From NCBI RefSeq assembly GCF_008271805.1, contig NZ_VSRY01000173.1:328815-383519 (forward strand): 54,705 nucleotides of DNA, written 5' to 3'. Each line of letters begins with the position of its first letter. Position 1 is the first letter of the stretch. The stretch comes from Streptomyces sp. TRM49041. Its GTDB lineage: Bacteria; Actinomycetota; Actinomycetes; Streptomycetales; Streptomycetaceae. The notes below the pieces were generated by a model. It saw only the letters and a program-made list of their open reading frames with translations. It did no database searches and had not been told where the DNA came from. Shown piece by piece: positions 32,412 to 38,944 of this stretch. Made by a program: the position numbers and the translations under genes.

Positions 32412-33518
32412 ATGCCGATGTATCGCAACGGGGGCATCAGCCCCTGGCAGTTGGTGCTCCTGGGGCTGCCACTGGTCGGGCTGGGGGTGGGTGTGCCCGC
32501 CGTCATGCTGCCGTCGGCGTTGGCGGACGAGCGGGCCTACGCCGCCGCCGCGCCGTGCCCCGGGGGAGCGGCCCAGGCGGACACGACGGCGGACTGCCTG
32601 CTGACGCAGCGGGCCGCTGTGACCGGCAAGAACATCACCGGCAGCGGCGACAACAAGAAGTACTTCCTCGTCCTCGGCTTCCCGGACGGCACCCAGCAGC
32701 GGGCACAACTCGGGAAGAACAGCCAGAAGAAAGTCGAGACAGGCGAGCCGGTCACCGTCGTCTCCTGGCGCCACGAGGTACGCGAGATCACCACCCGCGA
32801 CGACGAGCGCCTGACCACCCGGGCCTATCCGGTCGGCTCGTACATCCCGCTGATGCTGGTGGCCGTGATGGCGACGCCCCTGGGCGCGTCGTTGCTGTGG
32901 ATGGCCCACTGGCTGCGGCAGCTGCGACGCACCGGCCGCAGCCTCGCGTCCACCGGCCGGTGGCACACGTCGGTCCCGTTCGTGACGGCCATGCTGTACG
33001 GCTTCGCGGCGATGGTCGCGATCGCGGTAGCGCCGAGCGCCACGGTCGCGGCGGCCGCCGCGGGCGGGGTAGCCGTCGGCGCCGTCCCGCTCAGTGCCCT
33101 GGCCTGGCGCGGGCAGCGGAACAAAGCCGGGCCGAGAGCGGCCAGGCTGCTGGCCGCCACCGGAGTCTGTGCCCCGGTGGCGGAGGCGGTGATCCCCGCG
33201 CGGGTGTCAGGCGATGTCCCGTACAGCCGTACCGACTGCGACCACCTGGTCCTCGGTCCGGCCGGCCTGGCCGTCACCCCCGACGCGCAGGGCATGAGCT
33301 GGCGCGTTCCCCTGCCTGTGTCCCTGACCTTTGTCCGCCTGCACCGCGGGGACGCGGTCGGCCGCATCGACGGTGTCTCCCGCCCGCTGCTGGTGGAGTG
33401 CCGCGACGGCGACCGCGAAGTACTCATCGCGGCGGACCGCGACCAGGTGCCGTGGATTCTGGGCGCCCTGTGGCCACAGCCACAGGGCGCCCTCCCCTAC
33501 GTGCCGCCAAGGACATGA
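32412..33518 (+). CDS. Multi-span membrane protein, function unknown
   Basis: A 368-residue protein. The first hydrophobic helix (about 10-35, WQLVLLGLPLVGLGVGVPAVML) precedes a ~100-residue extracytoplasmic domain with two cysteines (APCPGG and ADCLLT) and beta-strands (KYFLVLGFPDG). Helices follow near 140-165, 190-210 and 212-235. The C-terminal soluble domain (about 265-365) has SRTDCDHLVLGPAGLAVTP and PLLVECRDGDREVLIAADRDQ. The start at 32412 is chosen for GGGGG 10 nt upstream; GTG 32385 is also open. It diverges from the propeller lipoprotein, which may share its promoter. I do not recognise a family. Downstream, 33519-33795 holds no gene I can support. Confidence 0.72.
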   Translation: MPMYRNGGISPWQLVLLGLPLVGLGVGVPAVMLPSALADERAYAAAAPCPGGAAQADTTADCLLTQRAAVTGKNITGSGDNKKYFLVLGFPDGTQQRAQLGKNSQKKVETGEPVTVVSWRHEVREITTRDDERLTTRAYPVGSYIPLMLVAVMATPLGASLLWMAHWLRQLRRTGRSLASTGRWHTSVPFVTAMLYGFAAMVAIAVAPSATVAAAAAGGVAVGAVPLSALAWRGQRNKAGPRAARLLAATGVCAPVAEAVIPARVSGDVPYSRTDCDHLVLGPAGLAVTPDAQGMSWRVPLPVSLTFVRLHRGDAVGRIDGVSRPLLVECRDGDREVLIAADRDQVPWILGALWPQPQGALPYVPPRT

Positions 33519-33795
33519 CCTCCGAAGCGGACGTTGCCGCCTCGCCGGATCAGCCGCGAGGCTCAGGCCAGCCTCCGCGCGGCGACGGAAGTCGTCCCGT
33601 GCCGCGAGCATGCTGTCCGTGAAGTTTCCCCGTGACCTCGGACGTGGGCTGGATCCGCGGACGACTCGGCTTTCTGTACGAAGGGATTGCCACGCGCAGA
33701 CGTCCAGCCGCGGTGAGGCGGCCCGCGGCAGGCCCCTCGGGGGCGATGGGTGACTGTCACGCCGCCTTGTACATGTTGTAGACGACATATGCGTT

Positions 33796-34167
33796 GTGCG
33801 GGTGGATGCGCTCTTCACCGTCGAGCTCGAGCCCGAAGTGCGGGACTGGCTGGAAGCACTGCCGGCCAAGCACTTCCTCAAGGTCGACGAATATGTCGGA
33901 CTGCTCGCGGAGCACGCCGCCGCGCTCGGCGAGCCATACGCCCGCTACCTCGGCGACGGAGTCCGGGAGCTGCGGCCGACCCTCGACGGTGCCGCCATAC
34001 GCATCACGTACTGGCTCACCCCGAACCGCACCGCCGTCCTGCTGACCGTCTTCCGTAAGACGCGGATGCGGGAGGATGCCGAGGTCAGGCGTGCCAAAGC
34101 TCGCGCAGAAGGTCTGCGAGGCCGAGCACTGGCCGGCCCACGAGGAGTTCATCCGTGTCATCAGTGA
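33796..34167 (+). pseudogene. RelE/HigB-like toxin gene with frameshift, no antitoxin
   Basis: The frame from GTG 33796 reads like a phage-derived Gp49/HigB-type mRNA interferase: LFTVELEPEVRDWLEAL, GEPYARYLGDGVRELRPTL, RITYWLTPNR and LLTVFRKTRMREDAEV. After RRAK near 34095 the family C-terminus continues in another frame (LAQKVCEAEHWPAHEEF, 34100-34150). One extra G (GCCAAAGCTC) explains this. As written, the protein ends in an unrelated tail GLRGRALAGPRGVHPCHQ. The HigA-like antitoxin expected immediately downstream is absent, replaced by a yyaL fragment, consistent with loss of toxicity allowing antitoxin loss. Confidence 0.75.
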
Positions 34168-34296
34168 CTCTCACGGCGCATCGCACCGACGCTGCCTGAG
34201 CCGGCTGGGCGCGTTCCGCGCATCGTCCGCCGCGCCGTCACTGGTCCGAGGGTGGCGGGGGCCGGGCCCGGCGCCCGGATCGGGCAGGATGAGGGT

Positions 34297-34485
34297 ATGG
34301 GCAACCGCCTCGCCGACGAGGCATCCCCGTCCCTGCTCCAGCACGCCTCCAACCCGGTGGATTGGTGGCCCTGGGGGCAGGCGGCGTTCGATGAGGCGAA
34401 GCGGCGCAATGCGCCCGTACTGTTGTCAGTTGGTTGCTCTTCGTGTCATTGGTGCCAGTGGGTGAACACAGCCAGGTGGTTGTGA
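34297..34485 (+). pseudogene. yyaL: 5' fragment 2 of yyaL (DUF255), different allele
   Basis: Reads MGNRLADEASPSLLQHASNP, VDWWPWGQAAFDEAKRRNA and PVLLSVGCSSCHWCQ, then leaves homology and stops at 34485. It is clearly the same gene region as the fragment at 30719-30883, but differs at many residues, so it is not a recent duplicate. It breaks at the same nucleotide of the CHWC motif. The adjoining base strings are TGGTGCCAGTGGG here and TGGTGCCAGTAGA in fragment 1. Confidence 0.8.
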
Positions 34486-34512
34486 CCTGGGGCGTTTCCA
34501 AAGGGTGTCGGT

Positions 34513-34590
34513 GTGGACACGTACGATGAGGAGCTGGTCGGGGAGATGAGCGTCTGGGTTGACGATCAGTTGACCGCCGCTCCCAGTGCG
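34513..34590 (+). pseudogene. Truncated copy of a small MDTYDE-type gene
   Basis: GTG 34513 opens a frame VDTYDEELVGEMSVWVDDQLTAAPS that matches the first 24 residues of the intact 49-residue protein at 37154-37303 (MDTYDEGLHHKIDAWVREQL). Similarity ends at about 34587. The frame then runs without a stop into the Uma2 gene, giving an open fusion of 242 codons. AGGG precedes the GTG. Whether the fusion is translated is unknown. Confidence 0.5.
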
Positions 34591-34674
34591 GCCCGGAGTC
34601 CTCTGTCAACATCCGCCGGGTTCGTGGGCTCGGCCCGTACGATGGCGGTATCTCGGGACGGGCAGGGAGGCGCG

Positions 34675-35241
34675 ATGACCGCGATGTATCCGGAGTATGC
34701 GCAGTGGCTGCGCCAGGTGCGCAGCTCGATGAAGCTGCCCAAGGCCGTCAAGTTGCTGTTCGATCAGGGGCGCCTGTACATGTCGCCGGTGACGGAGGCG
34801 CACAGCGAGGCGGATGATTCGATCCGGTTGCAGCTGGCGGAGCAGCTGGGAGGGGAGTCCGGTCTGCACGTCACGCGGGACAAGGGCGTGCTGCCGGAGA
34901 GGGACGGTTACACGCCCGAGCCCGATGTGCTGGTGGTAGACGCGGGCGCGCTTGGTCCGGGGGATGCCTTCGTCGACCAGAAGCATGTCCACTTCGTAGC
35001 CGAGAGCGTGTCCCGCTCGACAGTCGGGCAGGACTACGGGCGCAAGCTCAATCAGTACGCGGCGCGAGGGATCCCGACGTATCTGATCGTGGACGTGTTG
35101 ACCGGGGAGTGTGTGCTCTACCAGGCACCGAAGGGCGACGAGTACACCTCGGCGGTGCCCTATCGGTTCGGTGAGGAGATCGGGTTCTCCCTCGCGGGAG
35201 TCGCGGTGACGGTGCGCACCGATTTCAAGAAGATCCGCTGA
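34675..35241 (+). CDS. Uma2-family (DUF820) putative restriction-endonuclease-like protein
   Basis: A 188-residue protein of the Uma2 family, a PD-(D/E)XK nuclease-like fold expanded in streptomycetes and cyanobacteria. Markers are YTPEPDVLVVDAG (active-site Asp), FVAESVSRSTVGQDYGRKLNQYAARGIPTYLIVD (Glu and Lys of the motif) and VDVLTGECVLY. ATG 34675 has GGGAGG 4 nt upstream, so it can be translated independently of the upstream open fusion frame. No biological role is firmly known for the family. Position 35242-35491 downstream has no gene and grows noticeably AT-richer toward the IS110 element. Confidence 0.85.
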   Translation: MTAMYPEYAQWLRQVRSSMKLPKAVKLLFDQGRLYMSPVTEAHSEADDSIRLQLAEQLGGESGLHVTRDKGVLPERDGYTPEPDVLVVDAGALGPGDAFVDQKHVHFVAESVSRSTVGQDYGRKLNQYAARGIPTYLIVDVLTGECVLYQAPKGDEYTSAVPYRFGEEIGFSLAGVAVTVRTDFKKIR

Positions 35242-35491
35242 GGCTGTCTCTTCCCGGCCTTCATGGGGTGCGGTTCCCCGGTCCTGCTGGTCGGCCAGGG
35301 CCGCCGGCCCCGGCACCGCGCCGGTGCTACGTATCCGATGCTCCTCCGTCCGGCGGGCCGGGCGGTTTGCGTAGCGTCCACTCGCGCTGTCCGATCGCGT
35401 ACCTGGGGACCCGCCAGCAAGCCACCATACAACCCACCCGAACTAAACGATCACGCTCGGAAAGCGGATGGCGTCTTAGATAACCAGGTAG

Positions 35492-36903
35492 TTCTGACGC
35501 GTAAATAGCAGCAGTTCAGTGCGGGTGTGGGCAGGACTGGATGCCCGGTGGCCGTGGGGTCGCCGGGTGTCCGGGGTTGTCGGTCAGGCTGCGTGCTCCC
35601 TCGGGTTGAGGGTGACGGTGTAGCCGAGTTGGTTGAGCTGGTTGATCGCGCGGCGGGTGGCGCGTTCGGGGTCGCGTTGGGTGAAGTAGGTGCCGCCGAG
35701 CTCGTGGTAGGGGACGTGGTCGGTGAGCATGTGCCAGATCGCGGTGATGATCGAGTGTTCGACGGCGACCAGGGCCCGGAGCGGGCCGCGGCGTGAGGTC
35801 AGCCGTTTGTAGCGGGCCTGCAGGTAGGTGTCCTTGGTTCGCACCGCGCCGAAGGCGGCCAGGCCGAGGGCGCCCTTGAGGTACGGGTTGCCGGGCCGGA
35901 CCCTGGCGTTCTTGGTGCGGCCGGCGGACTCATGGTGGCCGGGGCAGACCCCGGCCCAGGAGGCGAGGTGTTTGGCGGAGGCGAACCGGGCCATGTCGCC
36001 GCCGGTCTCCGCGACGATCACTTCGGCGACGGCCCGGTTGATCCCGGGGATGGTGTCCAGGAGGTCGAGGGCGCCTCGAAAGGGGTCCATCGCCTCCTCG
36101 ATCCGCTCATCCAGCTGCCGGATCGCGTCGGTGAGCTGGTCGTAGTGGTCCAGGTGCAACCGGGTCAGGAACGCGTGATGCTCGCGGAAACGTCCGGTCA
36201 GGGCCTCGGTGAGCTCGGGGATCTTGTTGCGGAGCTTGCGTTTGGCCAGCTCAGCGAGGGCCTGCGGGTCGCGTTCCCCGGCGATGAGGGCTTCGAGCAT
36301 GGCCCGGCCGGAGACGCCCATGATGTCGGAGGCGACCGCGGCGAGTTTGATCCCGGTGTCCTCCAGCATCTTCTCCAGGCGCTGGACGATCTGGCCGCGC
36401 TCGCGGGTCATCTGGGTGCGGGCCCGGGTCAGGTCCCGCAGTTCGCGCACCGGCTGCGGCGGGACGAACGAGGCACGGACCAGGCCGTGGGCGCCGAGCT
36501 GGGCCAGCCAGGCTGCGTCGGAGACGTCGGTCTTTCGGCCGGGCAGGTTCTTGACCTGCCGCGCGTTGACCAGGATCACGTTCAACTCGTCGGCCAGCAG
36601 GTAGTAGAAGGGCTTCCAGTAGTCCGAGGTCGCCTCGATCACCACCAGGGTGACCTGGGCGGCGAGCAGGTGATCCCGCAGGGCGAGCACGGCGTTCGTC
36701 GTCGCGCCCCAGGTCGTGGTCTCGGTGGTGAACGAACCGCGCCGTTTCGTACTCGGGGTGCGGATGCACGCCTTGGCGTCCTTCTTGCTGACGTCCACAC
36801 CGGCGCAGCGTTCGTGCAGTACGTCCATCTCCAGAGCCCCTCCCTCAACGGCCGAGCGGTACGCCGTTCCGGGAGGGCCAGGGTGGATCAGGAATTCTGA
36901 CGC
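35492..36903 (-). mobile_element. IS110-family insertion sequence, candidate full element
   Basis: The transposase gene (35584-36828) is flanked by a 9-bp direct repeat TTCTGACGC at 35492-35500 and 36895-36903. The span of about 1.4 kb is the usual size of IS110-family elements, which lack terminal inverted repeats. In this family a non-coding end encodes the bridge RNA that pairs with target and donor. Here the 5' side of the gene offers 75 nt and the 3' side 92 nt if these repeats are the true ends. The boundaries are an inference. Confidence 0.5.
35584..36828 (-). CDS. IS110-family DEDD transposase
   Basis: A full-length 414-residue recombinase. The N-terminal RuvC-like domain carries D12 (AGVDVSKKDA), E65 (LVVIEATSDYW) and D101/D104 (NLPGRKTDVSDAAW). 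The C-terminal Tnp_20/IS116-IS110-IS902 domain has IPGINRAVAEVIVAETG, ASWAGVCPGHHESAGR and RPGNPYLKGAL, including the conserved Ser. All motifs are intact, so the element may be mobile. AGGGAGGGG lies upstream of the ATG. A 65-bp remnant of a close relative survives at 30886-30951. Confidence 0.93.
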   Translation of the reverse strand: MDVLHERCAGVDVSKKDAKACIRTPSTKRRGSFTTETTTWGATTNAVLALRDHLLAAQVTLVVIEATSDYWKPFYYLLADELNVILVNARQVKNLPGRKTDVSDAAWLAQLGAHGLVRASFVPPQPVRELRDLTRARTQMTRERGQIVQRLEKMLEDTGIKLAAVASDIMGVSGRAMLEALIAGERDPQALAELAKRKLRNKIPELTEALTGRFREHHAFLTRLHLDHYDQLTDAIRQLDERIEEAMDPFRGALDLLDTIPGINRAVAEVIVAETGGDMARFASAKHLASWAGVCPGHHESAGRTKNARVRPGNPYLKGALGLAAFGAVRTKDTYLQARYKRLTSRRGPLRALVAVEHSIITAIWHMLTDHVPYHELGGTYFTQRDPERATRRAINQLNQLGYTVTLNPREHAA

Positions 36904-37153
36904 ACGTGCTCACAGCAACACTCCACGGTTCCCGTGGACGGCCCTCGGCACCATGCTGACCTGCGAGCTCACCGGCATCACAGAGACCTCGGTTTCGGCC
37001 GGAACGAACCCCTCCAGCGTCCCGGACACGCAGCAGCCCACGTCAGGGCAGACGGAAGCACCCCCGGCGCGCGCCACGACATTTACCACGCCCCCGGCGC
37101 GCGCCGAAGGCGCGCTGCGCTGCTGACCTGGTGTGTTCACAGGGAGCACCAGT
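36904..37153. other. Intergenic stretch with one doubtful ORF
   Basis: ATG 36953 opens a 57-codon plus-strand frame (MLTCELTGITETSVSAGTNP...) without a Shine-Dalgarno and with biased Pro/Ala/Thr content. I do not support it as a gene. The stretch includes an imperfect direct repeat (CCCCCGGCGCGCGCC, twice near 37066 and 37092). Confidence 0.3.
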
Positions 37154-37303
37154 ATGGACACGTATGATGAGGGCCTGCACCACAAGATAGACGCTTGGGT
37201 CCGGGAGCAACTGACGGCTTCGCCGGAGTGGGAGCCCGAGCAGTACATCACCATCAGACAGCACCTTGAGGGCGACGCCCCGCCCCGGGAAGCGGGCGCG
37301 TAA
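37154..37303 (+). CDS. 49-residue orphan protein of MDTYDE type
   Basis: ATG 37154 with AGGGAG 7 nt upstream encodes MDTYDEGLHHKIDAWVREQL, TASPEWEPEQYITIRQHLEG and DAPPREAGA, ending in TAA. It is amphipathic and charged, probably one or two helices. A truncated homologue lies at 34513-34590, so this is a repeated family in the region. A strong hairpin follows. The pattern, a small acidic protein before a stem-loop in an accessory region, would fit an antitoxin or a regulator, but no motif proves it. Confidence 0.6.
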   Translation: MDTYDEGLHHKIDAWVREQLTASPEWEPEQYITIRQHLEGDAPPREAGA

Positions 37304-37338
37304 GCGCGCCGCTTCGGCCGCCGGCCCCACTCAGGAGT

Positions 37339-37380
37339 GATGCCGCACGCCAGGACGGAGAGGTCCGTGCGTGCGGCATC
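37339..37380 (+). terminator. Strong 12-bp stem-loop after the 49-residue gene
   Basis: GATGCCGCACGC (37339-37350) pairs perfectly with GCGTGCGGCATC (37369-37380), with an inner GGAC/GTCC stem. Confidence 0.75.
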
Positions 37381-37399
37381 GAGAATGTGTCTGCCGTGA

Positions 37400-37498
37400 T
37401 CAGGCAGCGGGGTGGCAGGGCGCCGTCCACAACGTGGCGGCGACCTGCGTCCAGCCCTCATCAGTACGTGCGTCGGTTCGCGCGCGCACATCGGGCAC
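37400..37498 (-). CDS. Possible 32-residue micro-ORF
   Basis: GTG 37498 has GAGGAG 7 nt upstream and encodes MPDVRARTDARTDEGWTQVA plus 12 more residues. It starts 4 nt after the stop of the 23-codon frame at 37503-37574. No homology is recognised; it may be chance or a remnant. Confidence 0.25.
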   Translation of the reverse strand: MPDVRARTDARTDEGWTQVAATLWTAPCHPAA

Positions 37499-37502
37499 GA
37501 GG

Positions 37503-37574
37503 TCACTCCTCTGACACGTACACGCCTGTGATCTGCGGCGCGATACCTCGACGGGCAACGGACAGGGGTGACAT
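37503..37574 (-). CDS. Possible 23-residue micro-ORF
   Basis: ATG 37574 opens MSPLSVARRGIAPQITGVYV-SEE and ends at a TGA whose preceding GAGGAG would serve the next frame. The start lies inside overlapping hairpins (37563-37614). Supported only by arrangement. Confidence 0.22.
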   Translation of the reverse strand: MSPLSVARRGIAPQITGVYVSEE

Positions 37575-37614
37575 GCCCCTGTGGTGCAGTGGCGGAGTGC
37601 GATGTCACCACAGG
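37563..37614 (-). terminator. Two mutually exclusive stem-loops
   Basis: Stem A is CAGGGG/CCCCTG (37563-37581). Stem B is CCTGTGGTG (37578-37586) with CACCACAGG (37606-37614). They share CCTG and cannot form together. They lie downstream of the leftward carbamoyltransferase gene and could be a terminator or switch. Confidence 0.35.
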
Positions 37615-37823
37615 CTCAGCGGCCTACCGGCCGCGATAGCCGCCCTGATTTGCGCGACTACTTCAGGCTCACCTTCCCCGCGTTCCTGGCCGGCGCGGAT
37701 CGCGGCTGCGATGGCGCGCGATTGTTCGGCACGGCCGCGGAGATCAGCCAGCGGGCTTCCCGGGTCCTTCCGGCGAGCCAGCCACTCGGCCTGGAGACGG
37801 GCGCCGAACCTGCTGGACGCCTG
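37605..37823 (-). other. In-frame open extension after the carbamoyltransferase stop
   Basis: Directly after the TGA at 37824-37826 the same frame stays open for 72 more codons (RFGARLQAEWLARRKDPG, GRAEQSRAIAAAIRAGQERG, PLSLW, then TGA). It has no start codon of its own near the beginning. Its Ala/Arg/Glu helical content looks protein-like. It may be the tail of a lost gene or chance. Confidence 0.3.
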
Positions 37824-38750
37824 TCAGGGGAGGACTCCGAGGCTCCACTCCAGGACCGCTGCGGCACTGTGCATCTTCGCCTCGGCTTGGGTGAATGCGA
37901 TCGAGCGTGGTCCGTCCAGTACCGCGGCGGTGACTTCGTCGCCTCGGTGTGCGGGCAGATCGTGCATGAAGACCGCGTCCGGGCTGGCTTCCATGATGGT
38001 TTCGTCAACCCGGAAGGGAACGAATTCCTCGCGCCAGTCCGGGGAGTCCTTCGAAGTGCCGGTGGTCTGCCACCGGGTCGTGTAGACAACGTCGACGTCC
38101 TTGGGCATGTCGATGGTGTCGTGCTGCTCGGTGATGGTGGAGCCATGCCGGGCCGCGAGGTCCTTGGCCTGCCTCAGGATCTCCGGATCGAGGGCGTAGC
38201 GCCTCGGGGTCCGCAGGTGCAACTCGGCGCCGGGGTAACGCGGAAGGGCGAGAGCCAGAGCGGCGGCGGTGTTATTGCCTTCGCCCATGTAGAGCACCCG
38301 CCGCCCGGCCAGATCTCCGAAGTGTCCTGCCATGGCGGTCAGATCGGTCAATGCCTGCGTCGGATGCTCCTGCGCCGCCATGGCGTTCACCACCGCCATC
38401 CGGTCCTGGGAAGCCAGTGCGCGCAGTTCCTCGACGCTGCCCACCGTGCGCGCGACCAAGGCGTCCAGCATGCCGCCCAGCACCCGGCCGGTGTCCGCGG
38501 TGGTCTCGCCCGTGTTGACCTGGAGATCGTGCGGACCGTAGGTGATGAGGCGCGCGCCGAGTCGGAGGGCCGCGGAGGAGAACGCCGTACGCGTACGCGT
38601 CGACGTCGCCCGGAAGTAGATGCCCACGACGGCGCCGTGCAGGGTCTCGTCCGACCACGCGCCGGAGGCGAACCGGGTTCCTCTGTCCACGATTCGGTAT
38701 AGGTCGGCGTCGGGGATGTCGGCCAACGAGATGAGGTGGTTACGGGCCAT
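37824..38750 (-). CDS. Ornithine-carbamoyltransferase-like enzyme with altered substrate pocket
   Basis: A 308-residue aspartate/ornithine carbamoyltransferase homologue. The carbamoyl-phosphate site is canonical: S50-T-R-T-R54 and H129-P-T-Q132. The amino-acid half is not. The ornithine-binding HCLP is H263-D-L-P266, and the DxxxSMG loop is TTRWQTTGTSKDSP (224-237). True OTCs need that Cys and loop, so the substrate is probably not ornithine. I recall that viomycin/capreomycin clusters use a carbamoyltransferase for their ureido residue, and a tailoring role for this NRPS is plausible. ATG 38750 has AGGAG 7 nt upstream; an upstream ATG (38828) lacks one. It is divergent from the NRPS with 194 nt shared. 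Confidence 0.85.
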   Translation of the reverse strand: MARNHLISLADIPDADLYRIVDRGTRFASGAWSDETLHGAVVGIYFRATSTRTRTAFSSAALRLGARLITYGPHDLQVNTGETTADTGRVLGGMLDALVARTVGSVEELRALASQDRMAVVNAMAAQEHPTQALTDLTAMAGHFGDLAGRRVLYMGEGNNTAAALALALPRYPGAELHLRTPRRYALDPEILRQAKDLAARHGSTITEQHDTIDMPKDVDVVYTTRWQTTGTSKDSPDWREEFVPFRVDETIMEASPDAVFMHDLPAHRGDEVTAAVLDGPRSIAFTQAEAKMHSAAAVLEWSLGVLP

Positions 38751-38944
38751 TGCGCGACTCCTGTGCATATCGGGCTTGGCAATGTAGAGGCGCTGTTTAT
38801 CAGGGCGGTATCGGCGTCGCCTCTGCATCGGATGAGCGTGCGATAACAGGCTGAAAGTGCCGCTCCCTACGGTCGGGCACCGTGTCGGACGTGCGTGTAC
38901 GCCCCGGCTTTACGAGTTGTCGACGAAGTACAGGAGCCAGCAGC
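38751..38944. promoter_or_regulatory. Divergent promoter region, carbamoyltransferase and NRPS
   Basis: 194 nt holding both start signals: AGGAG for the leftward gene near 38758-38762, and AGGAG (38932-38936), 8 nt before the NRPS GTG. GAGGCG (38796) and CGCCTC (38818 region) form spaced inverted arms. No -10/-35 pair stands out. Co-regulation of the two genes is inferred from arrangement. Confidence 0.45.

Noticed and set aside
34675..35241. Treating the upstream GTG 34513 as the real Uma2 start
   Set aside because: The first 25 codons belong to a different small-protein family, while ATG 34675 has its own GGGAGG and the normal family N-terminus.
36953..37126. Plus-strand 57-codon ORF MLTCELTG...
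   Set aside because: No ribosome-binding site, biased composition and no homology recognised.
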